The notes under the pieces: generated by a model
The model's database searches: none
Told to the model about the DNA's origin: nothing
Seen by the model: only the letters and a program-made list of their open reading frames with translations
Shown: piece after piece, positions 1 through 4,476 of the stretch
Layout of the letters: every line of letters starts with the position of its first letter
Numbering within the stretch: position 1 is the first letter of the stretch
From: Actinomycetes bacterium
Lineage (GTDB): Bacteria; Actinomycetota; Actinomycetes; Actinomycetales; Cellulomonadaceae
Direction of reading: 5' to 3'
Length of the DNA: 5,201 bases
NCBI GenBank assembly: GCA_023460255.1
Contig: JAEWQZ010000377.1
Span: 1 to 5,201, forward strand
Program-made: the position numbers and the translations under genes

Positions 1-209
1 AGGTCGGCGACCGCCATGCGCTGGTCCGTCTGACTGCCCCGGTGCCCGGCCTTCTGCAGGCGGCCGTGCACGCCATGGGCGACACCGGGGCCATGGCCTA
101 CGTGAGCGCGTACCTCTTCTCGCCCGATGCCGCGGACTACGTCGAGCGCGAGCAGCCGGCCTGGCAGGCATGGCTGGGCGGCCTGGGCGGGTCGGGCGGG
201 TCGGCCTGA
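1..209 (+). CDS. C-terminal part of an uncharacterised protein (5' end outside window)
   Basis: An open frame runs from the left edge (first full codon at 3) to a TGA at 207-209, giving the last 68 residues of a protein. The segment has normal coding composition: an internal VPGLLQAAVHAMGDTGAMAY stretch, then YLFSPDAADYVE, then an aromatic-rich QPAWQAWLGG, and a flexible tail of Gly-Gly-Ser repeats ending in Ala. The tail looks like a disordered terminus rather than a domain. I do not recognise the family and assign no function. The gene is followed by a strong hairpin and lies outside the att scar at 361-383, so it probably belongs to the host chromosome, downstream of the tRNA-like gene that the island entered. 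It points toward that gene, so the two were convergent. Confidence 0.6.
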   Translation, partial: VGDRHALVRLTAPVPGLLQAAVHAMGDTGAMAYVSAYLFSPDAADYVEREQPAWQAWLGGLGGSGGSA

Positions 210-270
210 CGGAGCCCGCCGCACGCCGGCCCGGCCCGGGGAGGGGCGGTGCGCTCGTCGCCGGACGCAC

Positions 271-302
271 GAAGGCCGCCACCCCGCAGGGCGGCGGCCT
301 TC
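271..302 (+). terminator. Strong GC hairpin after the first gene, probable terminator
   Basis: GAAGGCCGCC (271-280) pairs perfectly with GGCGGCCTTC (293-302). Inside, CCC (282-284) can pair with GGG (289-291) across an A/C mismatch, leaving a CGCA tip. There is no clear T run on either side, as is common for actinobacterial stops. It lies 62 bp after the stop of the preceding gene and between two convergent transcription units, so it may work in both directions. Confidence 0.6.
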
Positions 303-310
303 GATTCGCA

Positions 311-326
311 CGGACCTTGCGGTCCG
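311..326 (-). terminator. Small hairpin downstream of the tRNA-like 3' end
   Basis: CGGACC (311-316) and GGTCCG (321-326) form a perfect 6-bp stem with a TTGC loop. It is the second hairpin met when reading the - strand away from the tRNA-like fragment. It is probably part of the transcription stop of that RNA gene. No T tract is visible. Confidence 0.35.
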
Positions 327-333
327 GCCGTCA

Positions 334-354
334 ACCGCGCTTCACCAGCGCGGT
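334..354 (-). terminator. Hairpin just 3' of the tRNA-like fragment, probable RNA-gene terminator
   Basis: ACCGCGC (334-340) and GCGCGGT (348-354) form a perfect 7-bp stem around a 7-nt loop. It begins 6 bp after the tRNA-like 3' end on the - strand, which is where a tmRNA or tRNA terminator is expected. If the island split the RNA gene, this terminator was left behind with the scar. Confidence 0.5.
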
Positions 355-360
355 CGCACA

Positions 361-383
361 GTGGAGGTGGCGGGAATCGAACC
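361..383 (-). other. Isolated tRNA/tmRNA 3' end: att scar of an integrated element
   Basis: Read on the - strand this is a T-loop motif GGTTCGATTC, then CCGC (3' side of the T stem), then acceptor strand CACCTCC, discriminator A and a C. The 5' strand of the T stem does not pair properly (ACAGG against CCCGC). Upstream on the - strand (384-460) there is no anticodon arm, D arm or matching 5' acceptor GG(A/G)GGTG. It is therefore a fragment, not a gene. The base at position 70 is U and the discriminator is A, which suits an alanine-accepting tmRNA (ssrA, with a G3-U70 pair); a serine tRNA, also able to pair with this acceptor strand, normally has G there. Such fragments mark the far end of islands whose integrase uses the 3' end of a tRNA or tmRNA gene as att site. 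The assignment to ssrA is from memory of the family and is less sure than the tRNA-like nature. Confidence 0.7.
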
Positions 384-749
384 TGTCTGGAGTCGTTGGG
401 ATCGGGAGGTGCGAGGCGCTGACCTGGACGAACGCCGAGAACCCTCGCGCTCCAGGCGGCCCGGATCGTCCGGGCTCGTTGACGGCGTCAACATGCGAGG
501 TGGATGGGCGGGCATCCCTCGGCGACGTTGAGTCGATGGGTTTCCGGGGTCGTGGCCGGGCGCAGCCCAGACCTCCGGGCTTCATGCGGACGGCCGTCGC
601 GACCAGCGGTGCGCTCGGCGCCTCGGCTTCCAGGCGGGATCACGATGCAAGACGAACGACGAGCAGGTCCCATTCTCCTGTGTAGCGCGGGCGCTCGTGC
701 CAAGATCGAGACGCTTGAACGTGGTGGAACAAGCATCAGGGCGCCTGAA
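384..749. other. 366-bp gene-free stretch at the island edge, with inverted repeats
   Basis: Frames are open here on both strands, but their translations are rich in Arg, Pro and Ser with no domain, no plausible start and no signal, as expected of non-coding GC-rich DNA. Visible structure: CCTGGA (423-428) with TCCAGG (451-456); a perfect 7-bp stem GCCCGGA/TCCGGGC at 459-475 with loop TCG; and the palindrome TTGAC-GGC-GTCAA at 479-491. Being next to the att scar, some of these could be old recombinase or accessory-protein sites, or a terminator stopping read-through into the island. The promoter of the gene at 750 should lie in the last 100 bp, but I see no convincing -35/-10 pair. Confidence 0.4.
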
Positions 750-1719
750 ATGATCAAGACGCGTGCTGCCGTGGCCGCAGTGCTCGCGCTCTCTACCTGT
801 CTGATCACCGCAGCGGGGCGCCCAGCGAACATCGAAGATGTCGATCGCGCGGCGGCGGCTGTCGCCGCCGTAGCGGAGAACCAGGGTGTGGTCATAGGCA
901 CCGCTGTCCACGGAGCGGATCTGTCCGCCGAGGGCGAGCTGGCCGACGTCGTCATCTCCGTCGACCCGAACGCTCCGATCGTGGTATCCGGCGCCGGCAA
1001 CGGTCCTGATCGCACGGTCTCCATCGGCCTCCCGCAGGAGTCGGACGTAGATCCCGCCGTGGTGTCAGACGGGACGGTTGTCTTCGAGGGGCGCGGTGCC
1101 GACAGCGCCGACGTCGCCGTCCAGGTGATCGCTGACGGATCGGTCCAGATCCTCACCGTCATCCCGTCGCCCGACGCGTCGCACGAGTACTCATATCCCT
1201 TGACCCTCCCCCCCGGGCACGCGCCTCGTGCCTGAGGTCGGCGGCGGGGTGACTGCGCTGGACCCTGACGGGAACTTCGTCGCGGGTCTCGCCCCACCGT
1301 GGGCGAAAGACGCAACGGGCGCCGACGTGTCGACCAGCTACCGAATTGAGGGCACGACGGTCGTACAGGACGTCGCCGTGGCCGATCCCGACGCCTACCC
1401 CGTGGTTGCCGACCCGTGGATGGGCATTGCCCTGATCGACGATGTCACGGTGTCGTTCGTCTCCGGGTACGGGAACAGGTACTTCGTCTACCCGTCGTGG
1501 TGGGGCCGCGTCGGTGCGCCTGCGATCGCGCGTGGTGCTGCCTGGGAAGACGCGAAGTCCTGGTACCCGACCGGCATGAACAGGGACAACCTCCGCGACC
1601 AGTTCTGGTGCCACTTCGACTTCCGCCTGACGACCTTCGCCAAGGGAAGCTGGAACCTCGAGACATGGCGTCCGAACGTCGGGTGGGCAGCGACCGTCGC
1701 AGCGAAGTGCAACCCATGA
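750..1719 (+). pseudogene. Secreted DUF2599-domain protein, interrupted by a frameshift in a C7 run
   Basis: ATG at 750 opens a frame with a Sec-type signal peptide (MIKTR, then a hydrophobic stretch to about residue 22, ending TAAG). An Ala-rich, then acidic and beta-like exported region follows. This frame ends at TGA 1233-1235, while the +1-shifted frame from about 1215 continues smoothly to TGA 1717-1719. Removing one base from the C run at 1208-1214 restores LPPGTRLVPEVGGG and gives one protein of 322 residues. The C-terminal about 100 residues (YPVVADPWMGI onward; WNLETWRPNV near the end; two cysteines that could form a disulfide) match my recollection of DUF2599, a C-terminal domain of exported actinobacterial proteins of unknown function. 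I chose the 750 start because the signal peptide begins there; AGG at 738-740 is a modest ribosome site. The frame is open further upstream, but that part does not look coding. The interruption could be real decay, slippage-based switching or a sequencing indel. Confidence 0.8.
1228..1719 (+). CDS. DUF2599-containing downstream half of the split gene
   Basis: This is the 163-residue part that follows the frameshift. Its first usable codon is GTG 1228-1230, overlapping the TGA (1233-1235) of the upstream half, so reinitiation on a coupled message is conceivable. It reads PEVGGGVTALDPDG, then APPWAKDATGADV, then the presumed DUF2599 core from about residue 65 to the end. Cys128 (in FWCHF) and Cys161 (in KCNP) could form a disulfide in an exported protein. 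On its own this piece has no signal peptide, so it would stay in the cytoplasm and probably would not work. I regard it as half of a broken gene, although an automatic annotation would list it as a separate protein. A two-helix membrane protein gene follows 46 bp downstream on the same strand. Confidence 0.65.
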   Translation: MPEVGGGVTALDPDGNFVAGLAPPWAKDATGADVSTSYRIEGTTVVQDVAVADPDAYPVVADPWMGIALIDDVTVSFVSGYGNRYFVYPSWWGRVGAPAIARGAAWEDAKSWYPTGMNRDNLRDQFWCHFDFRLTTFAKGSWNLETWRPNVGWAATVAAKCNP

Positions 1720-1750
1720 CAGGTCGGCGGACGTCAAGGCGACCGCATTA

Positions 1751-1760
1751 GGTGGAGGGG
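1751..1760 (+). promoter_or_regulatory. Strong ribosome binding site of the two-helix membrane protein gene
   Basis: GGTGGAGGGG lies 5 nt before the ATG at 1766. It is the best Shine-Dalgarno match in the window and fixes that start. It also suggests independent efficient translation of the small gene even though the gene before it is frameshifted. Confidence 0.75.
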
Positions 1761-1765
1761 GCAGC

Positions 1766-2008
1766 ATGACGAGCACGACGATGCTCATTGCGGCGTGGGT
1801 CGGCGCAGTCGCGGCCGGCGGCTGGTTCATCGCCGCGACACTTGCCGAGGCGTATGCCGCCGAGGAGCAACTGCGCGACATGTCCTGGACGGCTTGGCAG
1901 TCGGCGTCGCTCGCCGTGGCGATTGTTCTGCTTGCGACCGCGGTGCTGCTCACGGTCCGCGCCGCTCGCAGGTCGGTGGTCCAGTCTGGTGCCGCGGCAA
2001 GCCCGTAG
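1766..2008 (+). CDS. Small two-helix membrane protein of unknown function
   Basis: The gene encodes 80 residues from ATG 1766, placed by the strong ribosome site at 1751-1760, to TAG 2006-2008. Two membrane segments are clear: about residues 6-26 (LIAAWVGAVAAGGWFIAATLA) and 46-65 (SASLAVAIVLLATAVLLTV). An acidic and aromatic loop (AEEQLRDMSWTAWQ) lies between them and a basic RAARRS follows the second helix. By the positive-inside rule both ends face the cytoplasm and the loop faces out. It lies 46 bp after the DUF2599 gene with no terminator between them, so the two are probably co-transcribed, and it might anchor or export its neighbour's product; that is inference. I do not recognise the family. 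An integrase scrap starts 10 bp after its stop, so the 3' flank has been rearranged. Confidence 0.75.
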   Translation: MTSTTMLIAAWVGAVAAGGWFIAATLAEAYAAEEQLRDMSWTAWQSASLAVAIVLLATAVLLTVRAARRSVVQSGAAASP

Positions 2009-2017
2009 GCGCTGCGG

Positions 2018-2136
2018 CCGGTGGCCGAGCCGGACCGCGTCGTCATCGCCGCGGGCAGCAGCTCGTGCACGTTGGCGATCGTCTTGGGGGATAGGCACTG
2101 CTCCGACATTGCCCGCACCTTGCCGTCCACGTGCCG
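2018..2136 (-). pseudogene. Remnant of a tyrosine integrase N-terminal domain
   Basis: The - strand reads RHVDGKVRAMSEQ, then LSPKTIANVHELLPAAMTT, matching RHVAGWVRAMTEK / LSPKTIANVHGLLSAAMTT of the larger integrase copy at the right edge. The DNA at 2041-2119 matches 5053-5131 at 70 of 79 positions by my hand count. This is the SAM-like core-binding domain of phage-type integrases. After AMTT, at about 2039, one base is missing; past the shift the frame reads AVRLGHR against AVRLG(stop)R in the other copy. Similarity ends on both sides (upstream of RHV at 2136, and past HR at 2018), and no catalytic domain follows. It is a scrap, not a gene. It has His (CAC) where the other copy has TAA, which supports an ancestral TAC at that codon. 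Confidence 0.85.
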
Positions 2137-2221
2137 CCCGCATGGCCAAGGAGCTCGAAAAGTCCGTCTTCTCGGCAGAGGACTTCTTCGCCTGGCTCGG
2201 CACGGCAGAGTAGCCCGCTGC

Positions 2222-2242
2222 CCGACGCCCGGATCGGGTCGG
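2222..2242 (-). terminator. Hairpin after the abiE operon, candidate terminator
   Basis: CCGA (2222-2225) and CCCG (2228-2231) pair with CGGG (2235-2238) and TCGG (2239-2242) across a GAT loop, with a 2-nt CG bulge on one side. It starts 17 bp beyond the TAG of abiEii on the - strand, a normal terminator position. There is no T tract, so it is only a candidate. Confidence 0.35.
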
Positions 2243-2258
2243 CCATTGCCTCGATGCG

Positions 2259-3020
2259 CTACGCCGATGCAGCGACGCGCCACGCCGCCCGGACGGAGTC
2301 GAGCGCCTCGGCGGCGGTGACTCGCAACCTCGTCTGGTGCCCGAGTGCGCGACGCCACGCGGTCTCGTCAGGGGCATCCTTGAACACCCAGCCCGCGGGC
2401 GGCCGGCCCTGCGGACCGCAGCGAGTGAACACGTCGAGAGCGTCGGCGTCGATCAGCCCTCGTTCGGCCAACGCCCAGAGGTCGTACAGGTCACGGGGTG
2501 CGCGCCGGTCCATCCATGCGCTGAGCTTCGTGGCGGCGAAGCCCGCGGCCGTCAGCGTCCGGAGCCGCGCGGGTGGGGCGTCGCTGTAGCGCTGGTCGAT
2601 GTCCCGCACTTCCGTCGGCCAGAGGTAGCCCTCGCCGGTGAGGAGCTGAACCTGGATGCTCGCGGTCCCTTCGACGCCAACTGTCGCCGGTTGGCTACCC
2701 GACGTCGCGCTCAGGGCGGGGCGCCATGTGGGACGGCCGTGGCTGCGGGCGAGGCCCCGCCGCACGGCGACTTCGATCTGCGCGGCGACGTCGGTGCGGG
2801 GAGCGAGCGCGATGAGGTCGATGTCCTCACTGAGCCGGGCATCGGTCAGGTAAGTGCGCGACAGCGCTGTGCCCCCGAAGAAGACGACGTCGTCAGAGGG
2901 CAGTCCCGCGGCGATCGCGCCGAGCAGGTGCGAGATGAGGTGGTCACGGCGCACCTGTTCCATCTCGACGCCGAAGCGCTCGGCAACGGCCGCCCACTCG
3001 TCGTGCTGGGAGACCGTCAT
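2259..3020 (-). CDS. abiEii: AbiEii nucleotidyltransferase toxin of a type IV toxin-antitoxin / abortive infection system
   Basis: The gene encodes 253 residues, within the usual range of AbiEii toxins. The family is a DNA polymerase beta-like nucleotidyltransferase that arrests growth; some relatives (MenT type) modify tRNA 3' ends with nucleotides. Its motifs are present in order: FFGGTALSR with Gly49-Gly50; LSEDIDL with Asp66 and Asp68 as metal-binding acids; Lys165 in FAATKLSAW; and RRAPRDLYDLWAL with Arg176-Asp177 and Asp180 (motif III/IV region). Nothing is truncated and no stop intervenes, so the toxin looks active. The start is ATG 3018-3020, which overlaps the stop of the antitoxin gene as ATGA, the classic coupled arrangement. 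The frame stays open upstream of 3020, but that part is the antitoxin gene read in the wrong frame. Cytoplasmic. The specific target of this protein cannot be read from sequence. Confidence 0.93.
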   Translation of the reverse strand: MTVSQHDEWAAVAERFGVEMEQVRRDHLISHLLGAIAAGLPSDDVVFFGGTALSRTYLTDARLSEDIDLIALAPRTDVAAQIEVAVRRGLARSHGRPTWRPALSATSGSQPATVGVEGTASIQVQLLTGEGYLWPTEVRDIDQRYSDAPPARLRTLTAAGFAATKLSAWMDRRAPRDLYDLWALAERGLIDADALDVFTRCGPQGRPPAGWVFKDAPDETAWRRALGHQTRLRVTAAEALDSVRAAWRVAASA

Positions 3021-3643
3021 CGGTTCGCCGCGACTCGTACGTAGGTGGCTCGCATCCGCTGGCGGCCGGCGATCTCTTCGAGCGCGGCCGGGTCGCACTC
3101 CGGCCACAGGGCATCGATCGCCTCCTGGGCGTCCAGGTCCTCGGCCCGCGGATCCGCGCGCGCGAGGTCGAGCACCGTCTGCTCGGGCGTCGTCACCAGC
3201 ACCTGGCCGAGCTCGGTTGCCATCGCGACGGCATCGAGCTCGCCGACTCTGCGCATGACGAAGCGGACCTCGCCATCGCGATCTGCCAGGCGGAGGGGCC
3301 GGCGCTGGGTCGGGACGGCGACGTAGCCGACACCGATCGCGCGGGGGAGCGCCCGATGCATGCGCGCAGCGGTGAGCCCGGTGAGGACAGGGACTCCGCC
3401 GCCGTACAGTGCGGTCGCGATCGCGGCAGTCGCAGCCTCGATCGTCGGACGCCATGCGTTGCCGACGTGCTCTCGTGGCACGGCGCAGTAGATCCCGTGG
3501 GCGAGCCGGTGAGCGACACCGCGTCGCAGGAGGATCGACAGCTCTGGGCCGGCATGTGCGTAGAGATCGCTGAGATCGGCCGCGCGGACGGTCCGCATCG
3601 GCGCACGTGCGAAGCGCTGGAGAGCCTCTCGCTCGGTATTCAC
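3017..3643 (-). CDS. abiEi: AbiEi antitoxin and autoregulator of the AbiE system
   Basis: The gene encodes 208 residues from GTG 3641-3643 to TGA 3017-3019. Residues about 5-56 form the N-terminal winged helix-turn-helix, ending in LLRRGVAHRLAHGIYCAVP, typical of AbiEi (COG5340). A C-terminal antitoxin domain follows: VPVLTGLTAARMHRALPRA at about 85-102, AVPTQRRPLRL at 109-119, and VTTPEQTVLDLAR at 150-162. In characterised systems AbiEi neutralises AbiEii without stable binding and represses its own promoter through inverted repeats. I prefer the GTG over the in-frame ATGs at 3677-3679 and 3692-3694. The region between carries a palindrome and a -10-like TAAAGT 7 nt before the GTG, as in leaderless actinobacterial mRNAs, and the residues it would encode (MQFLVTATKVCIV) are not needed for the fold. 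A start at 3679 cannot be excluded. Confidence 0.92.
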   Translation of the reverse strand: MNTEREALQRFARAPMRTVRAADLSDLYAHAGPELSILLRRGVAHRLAHGIYCAVPREHVGNAWRPTIEAATAAIATALYGGGVPVLTGLTAARMHRALPRAIGVGYVAVPTQRRPLRLADRDGEVRFVMRRVGELDAVAMATELGQVLVTTPEQTVLDLARADPRAEDLDAQEAIDALWPECDPAALEEIAGRQRMRATYVRVAANR

Positions 3644-3670
3644 TATGCAGACTTTAGTCGCTGTGACTAA
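3644..3670 (-). promoter_or_regulatory. abiE promoter with palindromic operator
   Basis: On the - strand TTAGTC-ACAGC-GACTAA (3670-3654) is a perfect 6-bp inverted repeat. Its right half runs into a second perfect palindrome, GACT-AA-AGTC (3659-3650). TAAAGT (3656-3651), a TANNNT -10 element, lies inside, 7 nt before the GTG start of abiEi. No clear -35 is seen. AbiEi proteins are known to bind inverted repeats in their own promoter, so a repressor here would cover the -10 box. The segment is visibly richer in A/T than its surroundings. Confidence 0.6.
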
Positions 3671-3801
3671 GAACTGCATACTGACGCTGGCCACGGTGGT
3701 CGCTTCGAAGCGGGACGACGACCGCCGGGGACCCCGACGAACGTGGCGACGTGGCGTCGGAAGCGGGGCGGGAGCCCGGTGGTGTCGGGCACGCTAGGTC
3801 C

Positions 3802-4476
3802 GTGAATCGAGCCGAGTCTGCGGTGGCGTACGACGGCCTGCCGATTTCGAGCGGCGGTGCTCACGGGCTCGGTCGGGTTCCAGCCAGGAAGGCGCTCGCG
3901 GCCTGGACCGCGTTTCTCTCCACGTGCACGCGGCCGGCGCCGGTCTTGTGCTTCTTCGATCTCCCCGACACGCCGAATCTGCGGGCGGACCGCCGCACGG
4001 TCAAGCTGATCGAACGGTCGTTTCCGGCGGCACAAGGCGTCGGCAAGCGCTTCGAGGTCCCGACGGAGCAGATCGACGACGCGGTGTCGCTGTTCGAGTC
4101 GCTCGAACCGTTGCCGACGAACCCGTGGGGGATGGCGCCTGTTTGGCTCTGGTTCACAGCCGACTTCCGACTGCTTGCGCCCGGAGGCTCGGGTCTGTGG
4201 CCGGGCCAGGACCCGGCCCGCTTCGGCCACTTCGAGACGCCGGCCGGCGTGCTGCTCGGCTCGTCTTCGACAAGGTTGATCCTGCAGGCGCAGCGGTCCA
4301 TGGGTCTGAGCATCAGCATCCCGGATGCCAGCGACGGGGACCTTGCGGAGGTTGTGCCCTGGCTCCAGGCGGCGCTTCCGATGCGTCTCTCCGCGAAGCA
4401 GTGGACCCGCTGGACGCTGACGAAGCGCGGCACCTCCTATCGCGGCAAGAGGATCAGCCCGCCGGCACTTCGCTGA
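3802..4476 (+). CDS. Uncharacterised protein encoded divergently from the abiE operon
   Basis: The gene encodes 224 residues ending at TGA 4474-4476, with clear coding bias and no stop or frameshift. I do not recognise a named family. No signal peptide or membrane helix is visible, so it is probably cytoplasmic. Notable segments are PVLCFFDLPDTPNLRADRRT, an acidic middle, the aromatic cluster NPWGMAPVWLWFTADFRLLA, and a basic C-terminus KQWTRWTLTKRGTSYRGKRI. The aromatic cluster looks like a buried beta core and the tail could bind nucleic acid; that is speculation. The start is uncertain. GTG 3802 has AGG 6 nt upstream, while GTG 3751 would add 17 residues (MASEAGREPGG...) but sits inside a tandem ACGTGGCG repeat (3741-3756) and has no ribosome site. 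It shares the 3644-3801 intergenic region with abiE and overlaps the end of the integrase remnant tail-to-tail by 23 bp. It may be island cargo, possibly defence-related. Confidence 0.75.
   Translation: MNRAESAVAYDGLPISSGGAHGLGRVPARKALAAWTAFLSTCTRPAPVLCFFDLPDTPNLRADRRTVKLIERSFPAAQGVGKRFEVPTEQIDDAVSLFESLEPLPTNPWGMAPVWLWFTADFRLLAPGGSGLWPGQDPARFGHFETPAGVLLGSSSTRLILQAQRSMGLSISIPDASDGDLAEVVPWLQAALPMRLSAKQWTRWTLTKRGTSYRGKRISPPALR

Noticed and set aside
361..460. Complete tRNA or tmRNA gene on the - strand
   Set aside because: Only the T-loop side and acceptor strand are present. No 5' acceptor, D arm or anticodon arm follows and the T stem does not pair, so it is a fragment.
504..749. N-terminal extension of the DUF2599 frame to ATG 504 or 645
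   Set aside because: The extension would bury the signal peptide about 80 residues inside the protein, and its composition is not coding-like. ATG 750 places the signal peptide at the N-terminus.
488..1315. 275-residue - strand open frame opposite the DUF2599 gene
   Set aside because: Low-complexity Ser/Thr/Ala/Arg translation and no start context. The + strand holds a signal peptide and a family match.
2142..2213. Short + strand reading MAKELEKSVFSAEDFFAWLGTAE followed by TAG
   Set aside because: It looks protein-like and abuts the edge of the integrase scrap, so it may be a leftover gene end. However it is only 23 residues, has no ribosome site and no recognised relative, so I do not call it a gene.
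1159..2358. 399-residue - strand open frame
   Set aside because: It is antisense to the DUF2599 and two-helix genes. Only the short integrase scrap inside it (2018-2136) has recognisable protein similarity; the rest is shadow.
3021..3455. Upstream extension of the abiEii reading frame (total 398 residues)
   Set aside because: This part is the antitoxin gene read in the wrong frame (Arg/Pro-rich). The real abiEii start is the ATG at 3018-3020 with ATGA overlap and family-like length.
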